From assembly GCA_963790065.1 (NCBI GenBank), contig CAWBNK010000001.1, positions 310,001-374,000 on the forward strand: 64,000 nt of DNA. Reading direction: 5' to 3'. The notes beneath the pieces were generated by a model. The model ran no database searches, had not been told where the DNA came from, and saw only the letters and a program-made list of their open reading frames with translations. The stretch comes from Palsa-504 sp963790065. GTDB taxonomy: Bacteria; Actinomycetota; Actinomycetes; Streptosporangiales; Streptosporangiaceae. Of the stretch, positions 1 to 7,787 are shown piece by piece. The translations under genes were made by a program, and so were the position numbers. Every line of letters begins with the position of its first letter. Positions within the stretch are counted from its first letter, which is position 1.

Positions 1-846
1 CCGCCGCTGCAGCAGGGCGTAGCCCGTCATGACGATGGCCACCATGATCACCATGCCGAGCGCCAGGGCGTCGGCATAGTTGATGTTGGCCAGACCGACC
101 TCGCTGGACAGGGAGGTCTGGATCTGCTGCGGGACGGTGTAGGCAATCTGGTTCTCCCAGGCCTGGATGGTGGCGAAGGCTGAGAGCGCGTTGGCGAACA
201 GCAGCAGCAGCGCGCCGAGGAAGGCCGGCAGCAGCAGCGGGCCGCCGATATACCGCCAGTACTGCCAGGCCGACGAGCCCAGGTTTTCCGACGCCTCCCG
301 CCACTGGATCTTCAGCCCGTCGATCGCGGGCAGGAACACCAGGACCATCAGCGGGATCTGGAAGTAGGCGTAGATCACCGTGATGCCCCACGGGAAGCTG
401 TAGTACCAACTGGCGTGGAACGCCAGGCCGACCGGGCCGATGAGCACCAGGAACGCGAACGCCAGCGTGACCCCGCCGAACTGGGCCAGGACGCCCGAGG
501 CGGACAGGTAGAGCCTGCGCACCGCGCCGTCCGGGTTCCCCGACGCCACGGCGTAGGCCAGGATGGCGCCGAGTACGGCACCGATCACCGATGAGATCAG
601 GGCCAGCTTGAACGAGCCGATGAAATAGCCGCGCACCTGGTCATTGCCGAGCGCGGAGAGGCCGGAGAGGGTGAAGTGGCCGGCCGGGTCCTTGAACGCG
701 TCGAAAATCACGATCGCGGTCGGCCACAGCAGGAATACGGCGACGTAGGCCAGGAACGGCACGGTCCCGACCCAGGCCGGGATGGACGGCCGGCGTCCGG
801 CCCGTGCGGGCCGGACGCCGGTCTGGTTTGCAGCGACAGCAGCCAC
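1..846 (-). CDS. ABC transporter permease, probable phosphonate importer (3' end beyond window)
   Basis: Inner-membrane permease of a binding-protein-dependent importer. Reading leftward from a GTG at 846 gives 282 residues with no stop before the window edge, so the C-terminus is missing. After a short basic N-terminus there is a first membrane helix (about residues 22-42), then several hydrophobic segments. A typical EAA loop (EASENLGSSAWQYWRYIGGP, about residues 190-210) contacts the ATPase in this superfamily. It starts only 9 bp after the stop of the binding-protein gene on the same strand, so the two are co-transcribed. The iron/thiamine/putrescine/2-aminoethylphosphonate-type transporters share this arrangement. 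The phosphonate substrate is inferred from the catabolic genes upstream. The ATPase is presumably outside the window. Confidence 0.85.
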   Translation of the reverse strand, partial: MAAVAANQTGVRPARAGRRPSIPAWVGTVPFLAYVAVFLLWPTAIVIFDAFKDPAGHFTLSGLSALGNDQVRGYFIGSFKLALISSVIGAVLGAILAYAVASGNPDGAVRRLYLSASGVLAQFGGVTLAFAFLVLIGPVGLAFHASWYYSFPWGITVIYAYFQIPLMVLVFLPAIDGLKIQWREASENLGSSAWQYWRYIGGPLLLPAFLGALLLLFANALSAFATIQAWENQIAYTVPQQIQTSLSSEVGLANINYADALALGMVIMVAIVMTGYALLQRR

Positions 847-855
847 GTGCCCTCG

Positions 856-1974
856 CTAGCCGACGGCCTTCGCCCAGTTCGTCGCCAGGTACGTGGCGGC
901 GTCGGTGCTCTGGGCCTGGCTGAGGAACACCGGTGTCCCGGTGACGGTCGGCAGCTTGGCGGCCGCCGAGGTGTTGATGCTGCCGTTGGAGGTCATGGCG
1001 ACCTGCTCCACCGGCCTGGCCCCGCCCGCGAGCCACAGGTTCTGCCCGCCGGTGGCGGCCTGGGAGTAGAGGAACTCCTCCCACAGCCGGGCCGCCGCGG
1101 GATGCGGCGCGTTCTTGTTAATGGCCTGTGCGTAGTACCCGCCGAGGATGGCGTTGGACGGGATGAACACCTTCCAGTTCGATACGCCCACGTAACTGGC
1201 CAGGTTGAGGTAGTCCCAGTCGAACACCACCGGGGTGGTGCCGGCCTTGATCGTGGCCCCGGTGGCCGAGACGGGGGAGAAGTTCCCTGCTGCCTTGAGC
1301 TTGGCGAAGAAGTTCACCCCGTCGGCGATGTTGTCAGGCGTGCCGCCTTCGGCGAGGTTCGCCATCATGACGCCGTTCAGGGCGGCGTTGGCCGAGGTCG
1401 GGTTGCCGTTCAGCGCGACATCGTTCTTGAACTGCGGGCCGAGCAGTTGGCTCAGCGACGTGATCGTGCCGAATTTGCTCGAGTACCCGACGGCCATGTA
1501 GCCGCCGTAGTCCTCGTACCACAGCCCGCTCGCGTCCTTCTGCGCGGCCGGGATGTCGGACCAGGTGGCGACCTGGTACGGCGCGAACAGGCTGGTGTTA
1601 GCCAGCGCCACGGCCAGGCCGACGTCGACGACGTCCGGCGCCTTGGCGGTGCCGTTCTCGGACTTGATCGCGTCGACTTCCTGCTGGCTGGTGCCGTCGG
1701 GCAACGCGGAGTTGATCTTGATGCCGTACTTCTGTTCGAAGGCGCTAATGATGGCGCCGTAGTTGGCCCACGTCGGCGGCAGCGCGATGACGTTGAGCGT
1801 GCCTTCGCTCTTGGCCGCCGCGATCAGCGCGTTCAGGCCGCCGCCTGCCGCGGCGGTAGTCTCGTTATTCCAGTTAACCCCGCTCGAGCTCGATGAGGAA
1901 CTCGACGAGCAGCCGGCTGCCAGCAGTGCGGCGGCCGCGACTCCGGCGAACGCGAGTCGATATGGCGATCTCAC
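856..1974 (-). CDS. Extracellular solute-binding lipoprotein, probable phosphonate importer
   Basis: Periplasm-side (surface-anchored) binding protein of the importer, 372 residues. The GTG start at 1974 is chosen because AGGAGG lies 5 nt upstream; an in-frame start further upstream at 2118 would add a non-signal-like stretch. The N-terminus is a lipoprotein signal peptide with lipobox LAAGC (Cys22), followed by a run of nine serines as flexible tether. The rest fits the family-1/6 solute-binding fold used for iron, thiamine, spermidine and 2-aminoethylphosphonate. It lies directly upstream of the permease and downstream of the LacI gene. The substrate is inferred from neighbouring phosphonate catabolic genes; a polyamine or sugar-phosphate ligand is not excluded by sequence alone. 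Confidence 0.85.
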   Translation of the reverse strand: MRSPYRLAFAGVAAAALLAAGCSSSSSSSSSGVNWNNETTAAAGGGLNALIAAAKSEGTLNVIALPPTWANYGAIISAFEQKYGIKINSALPDGTSQQEVDAIKSENGTAKAPDVVDVGLAVALANTSLFAPYQVATWSDIPAAQKDASGLWYEDYGGYMAVGYSSKFGTITSLSQLLGPQFKNDVALNGNPTSANAALNGVMMANLAEGGTPDNIADGVNFFAKLKAAGNFSPVSATGATIKAGTTPVVFDWDYLNLASYVGVSNWKVFIPSNAILGGYYAQAINKNAPHPAAARLWEEFLYSQAATGGQNLWLAGGARPVEQVAMTSNGSINTSAAAKLPTVTGTPVFLSQAQSTDAATYLATNWAKAVG

Positions 1975-2094
1975 TAGTGCCTCCTGAAAGCTTCCCCGTC
2001 CGAAGCGGACCGCGGCTGCCCGGACGCCCGGGCGGCGGCGCCGAGGAGGTTTCCCGCCCCCCTCGCCCCCAGCTGAGAATGCAGGTAAAACGCA

Positions 2095-2109
2095 GCTAAA
2101 ACGTTTAGC
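2095..2109. promoter_or_regulatory. Candidate LacI-family operator upstream of the importer genes
   Basis: GCTAAA and TTTAGC arms flank ACG, and the centre AAACGTTT is an exact palindrome with the central CG typical of LacI-family operators. TAAAACG also occurs 11 bp earlier (2086-2092), one helical turn away. The site is about 120 bp upstream of the binding-protein start and just beyond the end of the LacI gene. The assignment to the neighbouring LacI protein is inference. Confidence 0.5.
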
Positions 2110-2152
2110 ATGCGCCATGCAAACATAGGCCGAACGAGGGTGTCAAGGACCG

Positions 2153-3211
2153 TTATCCAGTTGCCGCACGGGCCGTTGCGGGTACCCGGTGAACCACGAT
2201 CCGCGGCGGCTGGAGCGAGGCGCGTTCGACTAGCTCCACGGGGGCCACGTAATCGTCGGACCGCCCGGCGCCGAGCAGCCGCGCCATCAGGGCGCGGCCC
2301 ATTTCCCTGCCGTCCAGGCGGATCGTGGCCAGCGGGGGGTCAAGCAGCTCAGACGTGGGCAGGTCGTCGTGGCCGATGACCGAGACATCCGGCCCGATCC
2401 GCAGGGACAGGTCGCGGGCGGTCAGGTAGACGCCGAGGGCCGTGTAATCGGAATTAGTGATGATCGCCGTGGGCGCGTCCCGGCGCGCCAGCAGCGTCGC
2501 GGACGCCCTGTGCACGTCCGTGATCGTCAGCGGCGCGTGCATGATGTTCGGCCGGATGCCTAGTTCGCGGGCCAGGCGGCGGAAGTGCCGCAGCCGGTCC
2601 GGATCCGCCACCAGGCCGCGCGGCGCGGACAGGAACGCGACGGCGGAGTGGCCCAGCTCGGCCAGGCGGCGCAGGGCCAGGTCGACCCCGACCGCGTTGT
2701 CGGGATAGACGCGGGCCACGCCGGCGACGCCGTCCACGGTGGCGTTCAGCGCCACGACCGGCGTCCCGGGGCGCAACTGCTGCCAGAGCCGCACCGACTC
2801 GCCCTGGCCGACCGGCGCGATGGCCAGCCCGGCCAGGCGCTGGGCCGCCATCTCCCTGATCAGCATCTGCTCGCGCTCGACCGAATAGTGCGAGTCGAGC
2901 AGCAGCAGCGTGGCGCCGGCCTCGTCCGCGGCCTGCTCGGCCCCGCTGAGCACCTCGAGGAAGAACGGGTTGTTGAAGTTGCGGATCACCAGGCCGTAGG
3001 TCGTGGTATGCCCGCGCCGCAGGGCCTGCGCCTGCGAGTTGGCCCGGTAGCCGAGCTCGGCCGCGGTGGCCAGGATCCGGCGGCGGGTAGCCGCGGCCAC
3101 GCCCGGCTGGCCGTTCAGGGCCAGGCTCACGGTCGCGACCGACACGCAGGCCATCCGGGCCACGTCACGGATTCCCGCTGGTTGCTGCGATCCGTCCTGC
3201 TGACTCGTCAT
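2153..3211 (-). CDS. LacI-family transcriptional regulator
   Basis: DNA-binding regulator of 352 residues with the usual LacI layout. An N-terminal helix-turn-helix (residues about 14-36, IRDVARMACVSVATVSLALN) and hinge helix are followed by a periplasmic-binding-protein-like effector domain to the C-terminus. ATG at 3211 has AAGG just upstream. It lies between the phosphonatase gene (108 bp upstream) and the importer genes (178 bp downstream), all on the same strand, so it probably controls uptake in response to the imported compound or a catabolite. LacI regulators normally sense sugars, and its use in a phosphonate locus is inferred from position. A candidate operator lies at 2095-2109. 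Confidence 0.9.
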   Translation of the reverse strand: MTSQQDGSQQPAGIRDVARMACVSVATVSLALNGQPGVAAATRRRILATAAELGYRANSQAQALRRGHTTTYGLVIRNFNNPFFLEVLSGAEQAADEAGATLLLLDSHYSVEREQMLIREMAAQRLAGLAIAPVGQGESVRLWQQLRPGTPVVALNATVDGVAGVARVYPDNAVGVDLALRRLAELGHSAVAFLSAPRGLVADPDRLRHFRRLARELGIRPNIMHAPLTITDVHRASATLLARRDAPTAIITNSDYTALGVYLTARDLSLRIGPDVSVIGHDDLPTSELLDPPLATIRLDGREMGRALMARLLGAGRSDDYVAPVELVERASLQPPRIVVHRVPATARAATG

Positions 3212-3319
3212 GGCCTTACCCGCGCTTATGGCACTCTGCTTCCCCCACAGGAGCGGAGGTAAGTCGCTGAGGGCACATCCTAACCAGCCGTCATGGTGGT
3301 CGGCCAGAGGCCCGGACGG

Positions 3320-4009
3320 CTATGACCCGATGACGTGCGGCAGGATGCCCGCGATCGAGTCGAGGATGAGCGGCGCGCCGGCTTTTTCCAGGTCTGCCCG
3401 GGAGTCGGCGCCGGTCAGCACGCCCGCCACCACCGCCGCCCCGGCGCGCAGGCCGGACTCCACGTCGCTGGCCGTGTCGCCGGCCACCGCGAGCTCGCTG
3501 ACGGCCCCGCCGCGCAGCCGCAGCAGCGCGGTCAGTGGCAGGTCCGGCCACGGGCGGCCGCGTCCTTCAGACCCCGACAGGCCCGTGTCGGCGGGGGACA
3601 GGGCCAGGTCGATCAGGTCGCCCCAGCCCAGCTCGGCGATGATGGCGTCCCGCGTGACCGGGGAGAAGCCGGTGGCCAGGCAGACCCGGACGCAGGCGTC
3701 GCGGCAGGTCTTGAAGACCTCCTCCGCGCCCGGCATGGCCGCCACCTGGCCTGCCTGGACGGCCGCCGCGTAGTGGTGCTCGAAGGCCTCGTTGGTCCGC
3801 TGGGCGGCTCGCTCGTCGCCCAGGATCCGGCGGAACACCTCGATCTTGGACTGGCCCATGCTCGACCGCACGTCCCTCATGGCCTGGCTGAACGCCCGCA
3901 CCGGCAGGTTCTGCGCCGCGATGGCCGAGGTGAAGGCCGCCATCACGGTGCCGTCGTCGCGGATCGTGGTGCCGGCCATGTCCAGGCAGGCGACGGTGAT
4001 GCGGCTCAT
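3320..4009 (-). CDS. Phosphonatase-like HAD hydrolase (PhnX-like)
   Basis: Cytosolic HAD-superfamily hydrolase of 229 residues, predicted to cleave the C-P bond of phosphonoacetaldehyde or a close analogue to phosphate plus aldehyde. The nucleophile motif reads LDMAGTT (Asp10, Ala12). It has Ala where most HAD phosphatases have the second Asp, as in phosphonoacetaldehyde hydrolase. The cap region has MGQSKI with Lys55 in the place of the Schiff-base lysine of PhnX (MGxxKI). Later HAD motifs are visible (ATGFSP; Lys/Asp-containing GDTASDVESG near residue 175). The start codon overlaps the stop of the FAD oxidoreductase gene (ATGA at 4006-4009), so the two are translationally coupled. The exact substrate is inference; this PhnX-like branch is distinct from classical PhnX. 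Confidence 0.85.
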   Translation of the reverse strand: MSRITVACLDMAGTTIRDDGTVMAAFTSAIAAQNLPVRAFSQAMRDVRSSMGQSKIEVFRRILGDERAAQRTNEAFEHHYAAAVQAGQVAAMPGAEEVFKTCRDACVRVCLATGFSPVTRDAIIAELGWGDLIDLALSPADTGLSGSEGRGRPWPDLPLTALLRLRGGAVSELAVAGDTASDVESGLRAGAAVVAGVLTGADSRADLEKAGAPLILDSIAGILPHVIGS

Positions 4010-5190
4010 CGGAAAGTCTCCTCCGCTATAGCCGGGGCACAGGTCATGCCCCGCCCGCCTGGCCCGGTGACCAGCACGACGCCGGGCTCGGGCTCGGATC
4101 TGTGGTACAGCGCATGACCGGCGGCCGGCTGAGTGACCTCGCTGTATATCCCGGCCCAGCGGCGCTGGACGCGCGGGACCGGGGCGCCGAGCAGTGCCGC
4201 GGCCCGGCCGAGCAGGTGATCGTAGGCGTCGGAGTCCACGTCGAAGGCGAAGGGTTCCTCGTATTCGTGCGTGTCGCCAATGGTCAGGCCCCCGTCCGCC
4301 CGCTGGACCAGGAGCAGCTGTGCGCGGGCCCGCGCGGCCACCGGCGGCTGCGGCGCCAGCTGGCTGCGGCCCGGCAGCTCGTAGGCGGGGTAGTAACGCA
4401 GCGAGTCGCCGTCGGCCACCGCCGTGGTCAGCCGCTCAGCCAGCGGCGCGGTCTGCATCATCTGCAGCCTGACCCGGCGCACCCCGTCGCGGGCCAGGAA
4501 CCGCTGGTACCGGCCGGCCACCCCGGTGAACGCGGCACCGGTGCACAGCACGACCAGGTCGCACTGGTGCCAGGCGCCAGTGTGATCGCGCACCGCGTTG
4601 GGCGCGATCTCGGTGACCTCACGCCCCGGCAGCCACTGGTACCCGCTGTGCCGGCCCGGGGGGACGACCCCTCCAGACCCTTCCGCGGTGGCGGCCAGGT
4701 AGCCGCGCAGCGCCGGCAGCACCTGGCGCGGCTCGACGATCGCGTCGGCGCGGCACAGCAGGCCGCCGGCCAGCTCGCCGCGCAGGGCCGGGTTGACCTC
4801 GCGGACCCGGCCCGGGTCGAGCAGCTCGAAGCGGCGCCGGTCCGCGTCGGGCAGGCCGGCGGCTTCCTTCAGGACCTGGAGCTCCGCGTCGTCGGTGGCC
4901 AGGGTCAGCGAGCCCGCAGGGCGGAAGCCCAGGCCCGGGACGGCGGCGGCGAGTTCCTGCCACAGCTCGCGGGCGCGCAGCGCCAGGCCGAGCTCGGCGC
5001 CGGCCCGCCTGCCGCTCACCCAGACCAGGCCGAAGTTCCTGACGCTCGCGCCGCGCGCCTCGGCCTCCCGTTCCAGGTGCACGACCTCGTAACCGCGCCG
5101 CCGGGCCATCACCGCGTGCATCGTGCCGAGCACGCCCCCGCCGACCACCACGATCCGCTGCGTCAGCCTCACGGGCGCCAGTATAGTCAT
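4006..5190 (-). CDS. FAD-dependent oxidoreductase of phosphonate loci (TIGR03364-like)
   Basis: Flavoprotein of 394 residues with an N-terminal Rossmann dinucleotide fold (IVVVGGGVLGTMHAV, residues about 13-27, followed by HLERE) and a DAO-type C-terminal FAD-binding motif (TGPGGRGMT near residue 377). This family (glycine-oxidase/DAO relatives) recurs beside PhnX-like hydrolases. Members are thought to oxidise aminoalkylphosphonates or their N-methyl forms to the aldehyde that the phosphonatase cleaves. The gene overlaps the phosphonatase gene by 4 nt. ATG at 5190 is the only reasonable start; it sits in the 59-bp divergent intergenic region shared with the dioxygenase gene. Substrate assignment rests on context. 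Confidence 0.8.
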   Translation of the reverse strand: MTILAPVRLTQRIVVVGGGVLGTMHAVMARRRGYEVVHLEREAEARGASVRNFGLVWVSGRRAGAELGLALRARELWQELAAAVPGLGFRPAGSLTLATDDAELQVLKEAAGLPDADRRRFELLDPGRVREVNPALRGELAGGLLCRADAIVEPRQVLPALRGYLAATAEGSGGVVPPGRHSGYQWLPGREVTEIAPNAVRDHTGAWHQCDLVVLCTGAAFTGVAGRYQRFLARDGVRRVRLQMMQTAPLAERLTTAVADGDSLRYYPAYELPGRSQLAPQPPVAARARAQLLLVQRADGGLTIGDTHEYEEPFAFDVDSDAYDHLLGRAAALLGAPVPRVQRRWAGIYSEVTQPAAGHALYHRSEPEPGVVLVTGPGGRGMTCAPAIAEETFR

Positions 5191-5206
5191 TTTCTAACAT
5201 GTATAG
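5181..5206. promoter_or_regulatory. Divergent promoter region with repeated GTATAG, candidate GntR/HutC operators
   Basis: GTATAG occurs at 5181-5186 and again at 5201-5206, start to start 20 bp (two helical turns), inside the short region between the divergent FAD-oxidoreductase and dioxygenase genes. HutC-subfamily GntR proteins typically bind GTNTANAC-like cores, and both copies match five or six of those positions. The first copy abuts the ATG of the FAD gene. Binding by the GntR protein at 6902-7687 is inference. Confidence 0.4.
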
Positions 5207-5249
5207 CCAACTCTAGTTTACCGGGATAGCGTCGGATGCGGAGGCATGC

Positions 5250-6377
5250 ATGGTGAGCTGGAACGACGGGAGACTGCAGCTGACCGTCGGGGATCAGCAG
5301 CTGTGGTTCCCGGCTGTTTGGCTGCGGGACAACTGCCCGTGTTCCGTATGTCTTGATCCGGGCACCGGGCAGAAGCTGAACGACATCTGCGAGATACCGG
5401 ACGGGCTGGCGGTGACGGCCGCCGCGGAGGACGGGGACTCGGTGGCGGTGACCTACGCCCCTGACGGGCACCGGTCGGTCTTCTCCCGCTCCTGGCTGTC
5501 CCGGCACGCGCTGGACGACGGGCGGGACGATGACCACCGCACCGAGGACGGGCGCACCGAGGACGACAAGGAGCTCTGGCTGCCCGCGGACCTGGACCCG
5601 GTACCTTCGGCGAGCTGGGGCCGCTACCTGACCGAGCCGGCGGACCGAGCCCGTGCCCTGGACGCCGTGCTGAGGCTGGGGTTCCTGCTGCTGCACGACG
5701 TGCCCGCCGAGACCGGGATGGTGCTGGAGGTCGCCGCGACCTTCGGGTTCGTCCGGGAGACGAACTACGGCCGTTTGTTCGACGTGCGCATCGAGCCGTC
5801 GCCGGGCAACCTGGCCTTCACCAGCCGGGCCATCCGGCCGCACACCGACAACCCGTACCGCGACCCGGTGCCGACCGTGCAGCTGCTGCACTGCCTGCAG
5901 ACAGCCGACGAGGGCGGGGATACCGGCCTGGTAGACGGCTTCGCGGCGGCCGCGGCTCTGCGCGCCACGGACCGCACGGCGTTCGACGTGCTGACGAGAT
6001 ACCCCGTTCCGTTCGGCTATCAAGACCAGACCGCGGACCTGCGGGCCAGCCAGCCGCTCATCCAGCTCAGCCCGCGCGGGCGGATCCAGGGCGTCCGGTT
6101 CAACAACAGGTCGGCGCGGCCGCTGCGGCTGCCCTACGCCGACGTCACCGCGTTCTACTCGGCCTACCGCCGCTGGGCCGAGCTGCTAGCCGAGCCCGGC
6201 CGGCAGCTGAACCTGCGGCTGGCGCCGGGCGATTGCCTGATCTTCGACAACACCCGCATCCTGCACGCCCGCACCGCCTTCAGCGTGACCGGCGGCCGGC
6301 ACCTGCAGGGCTGCTACGCCGACCTGGACGGCCTGGCCAGCACGGTGGCCGTCCTGCGCAGAAGGGAGAACCCATGA
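5250..6377 (+). CDS. 2-oxoglutarate/Fe(II) dioxygenase, TmpA/gamma-butyrobetaine-hydroxylase-like
   Basis: Predicted hydroxylase of the carbon next to phosphorus in an aminoalkylphosphonate, 375 residues. The N-terminal domain (residues about 8-95, DUF971 type) carries C29, C31 and C34 in LRDNCPCSVC, the zinc-site region of gamma-butyrobetaine hydroxylase. The TauD-like catalytic domain has the iron facial triad: His198 and Asp200 (PHTDNPYRD) and distal His339 (ILHARTAF). GGAGG at 5240-5244 precedes ATG 5250. The stop overlaps the next gene (ATGA at 6374). Together with the following HD oxygenase this is the TmpA/TmpB layout known to turn 2-trimethylaminoethylphosphonate into glycine betaine and phosphate. 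2-Aminoethylphosphonate or methylated forms are alternative substrates. Confidence 0.85.
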   Translation: MVSWNDGRLQLTVGDQQLWFPAVWLRDNCPCSVCLDPGTGQKLNDICEIPDGLAVTAAAEDGDSVAVTYAPDGHRSVFSRSWLSRHALDDGRDDDHRTEDGRTEDDKELWLPADLDPVPSASWGRYLTEPADRARALDAVLRLGFLLLHDVPAETGMVLEVAATFGFVRETNYGRLFDVRIEPSPGNLAFTSRAIRPHTDNPYRDPVPTVQLLHCLQTADEGGDTGLVDGFAAAAALRATDRTAFDVLTRYPVPFGYQDQTADLRASQPLIQLSPRGRIQGVRFNNRSARPLRLPYADVTAFYSAYRRWAELLAEPGRQLNLRLAPGDCLIFDNTRILHARTAFSVTGGRHLQGCYADLDGLASTVAVLRRRENP

Positions 6378-6925
6378 CCGCCGTGGAAGCCATCGAGGAC
6401 CTGTTCGCCGGGCCCGGGGCCCGCGACTACCTGGGCGAGCCGGTGACCATCGGCACGCACATGCTGCAGGCCGGGGCGCTGGCCGAGGCGGCCGGGGCCG
6501 GGGCCGCGCTGGTGGCCGCGGCCCTGCTGCACGACATCGGCCACCTGCGGCAGCTTCGGGGGGACAGGGGTCGCCCCCCTGCTAGCACAGCCGACAGCCG
6601 GCACGGCGAGGCGGGCGCGGCCTGGCTGAGCCAGTGGTTCGGCGAGGCGGTGACCGAGCCGGTGCGGCTGCACGTACCCGCGAAACGGTACCTGTGCGCC
6701 GTCGAACCCGGGTACTTCGGCCTGCTGTCGGAGGAGTCGGTCCGCACCCTGGCCCGGCAGGGCGGGCCGATGACGCCGGCCGAGGCCGCCGCGTTCGAGG
6801 CGCTGCCGCACGCGCGGGACGCGGTGTCGGTGCGCCGCTGGGACGACGAGGCCAAGGACCCGGCGGTCACGCCGCCGGACTTCGCGCACTTCGCGCCGCT
6901 GCTAGCGGCGCTGGTCCGGGCCTGA
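6374..6925 (+). CDS. HD-domain mixed-valent di-iron oxygenase, TmpB/PhnZ-like
   Basis: Predicted C-P bond-cleaving oxygenase of 183 residues that acts on the 1-hydroxy-phosphonate made by the preceding enzyme. All expected ligands of PhnZ-type HD oxygenases can be placed: His29, the HD pair His53-Asp54, His77, His100 and Asp157 or Asp158 (RRWDDEAK). The substrate-gating Tyr-x-x-Glu is also present (Tyr19, Glu22 in DYLGEPV). Length is normal for the family (about 190). ATG 6374 overlaps the dioxygenase stop by 4 nt. The 3' end overlaps the convergent GntR gene by 24 bp. Products would be phosphate and glycine or glycine betaine, depending on the substrate. Confidence 0.88.
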   Translation: MTAVEAIEDLFAGPGARDYLGEPVTIGTHMLQAGALAEAAGAGAALVAAALLHDIGHLRQLRGDRGRPPASTADSRHGEAGAAWLSQWFGEAVTEPVRLHVPAKRYLCAVEPGYFGLLSEESVRTLARQGGPMTPAEAAAFEALPHARDAVSVRRWDDEAKDPAVTPPDFAHFAPLLAALVRA

Positions 6926-7687
6926 CCGGGCGGGCGTGCGGGACAGGGCGTTGACCGCGATCGAGTTGTGCACGCTGAACGCCACGGCGCTGCCCAGGTA
7001 GCGGTCGTCCGACCACTCCACGGGCACCCCGGCCAGCTCCGTGGTCAGGCGGCGCTCGCGCAGCATGGCTACCCGCGGGCTGACGCCGAGCAGCCGGGCG
7101 TCCAGCGCGGAGGCGGGCACCGCGTCCATCACGTGCTCGGCTTCGGCGAAGACGATGCCCAGCTGCTCCAGCCGCTCGGTGATCGACTCCTGCTCCAGGT
7201 CCATGCCCGCTACCAGCACGCCGACCTGGTCCGGGTAGACTCCGCGCTCGATCATCACCGGCCGCCCGGACAGCAGGCGCACCCGGGTCAGGTGGTAAAT
7301 CGGGGCACCGGGCGGCAGGGCCAGGCGCTCGGCCTCCAGCGCTTTGGCCGGGCGGCGCTGCAGGGCGACGACCTGGCCGCCCGGCACCTCGCCGATGGCC
7401 CGGGCCCAGCGGGAGAAGGAGAGCAGCTCGCCGAAGCTCTGCACCCGCGGGCCGCCGATGACCACCCGCCGCGCGCCGCGCCGGGAGGCGATCACCCCGT
7501 CGGCGCGCAACGCCGCGAACGCCTGGCGGATCGTGCCGCGGGAGACGGAGTAGCGCTCGGCGAGTTCGGCCTCGGACGGCAGCCGGGTCCCCGCCGCGTA
7601 GCCGCCCGCCGCGATGGCCGCCTTGATGTCCTCGGCCACCTTGCGGTAAAGGGACGGCGAACGGGAAACCGCCGGATCTACTGCCAT
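6902..7687 (-). CDS. GntR/HutC-family transcriptional regulator with UTRA domain
   Basis: Regulator of 261 residues. The N-terminal winged helix (residues about 11-75; GTRLPSEAELAERYSVSRGTIRQAFAAL) is followed by a UTRA ligand-binding domain (about 95-235, with IYHLTRVRLLSGRPVMIERGVYP). Start ATG at 7687. It is convergent with the HD oxygenase gene, so it flanks the phosphonate island and is the best candidate sensor of an imported phosphonate. PhnF and PhnR regulators belong to the same subfamily. Candidate binding sequences lie at 5181-5206. The island therefore has two regulators, this one and the LacI protein. Confidence 0.88.
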   Translation of the reverse strand: MAVDPAVSRSPSLYRKVAEDIKAAIAAGGYAAGTRLPSEAELAERYSVSRGTIRQAFAALRADGVIASRRGARRVVIGGPRVQSFGELLSFSRWARAIGEVPGGQVVALQRRPAKALEAERLALPPGAPIYHLTRVRLLSGRPVMIERGVYPDQVGVLVAGMDLEQESITERLEQLGIVFAEAEHVMDAVPASALDARLLGVSPRVAMLRERRLTTELAGVPVEWSDDRYLGSAVAFSVHNSIAVNALSRTPARSGPDQRR

Positions 7688-7787
7688 GAAAGCTGAGCGT
7701 ATCTGGCCCGCCGCAGATTAGAGCGCGCGGCGCGGGAGGAATCGGATGATGCTCCCGGTATTGCCGTCCGGGGATAACTTTGCTACG

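Noticed and set aside
4102..5229. 375-codon plus-strand open frame
   Set aside because: Antisense to the FAD oxidoreductase; its product is an Arg/Gly/Pro-rich low-complexity string typical of frame shadows in GC-rich DNA.
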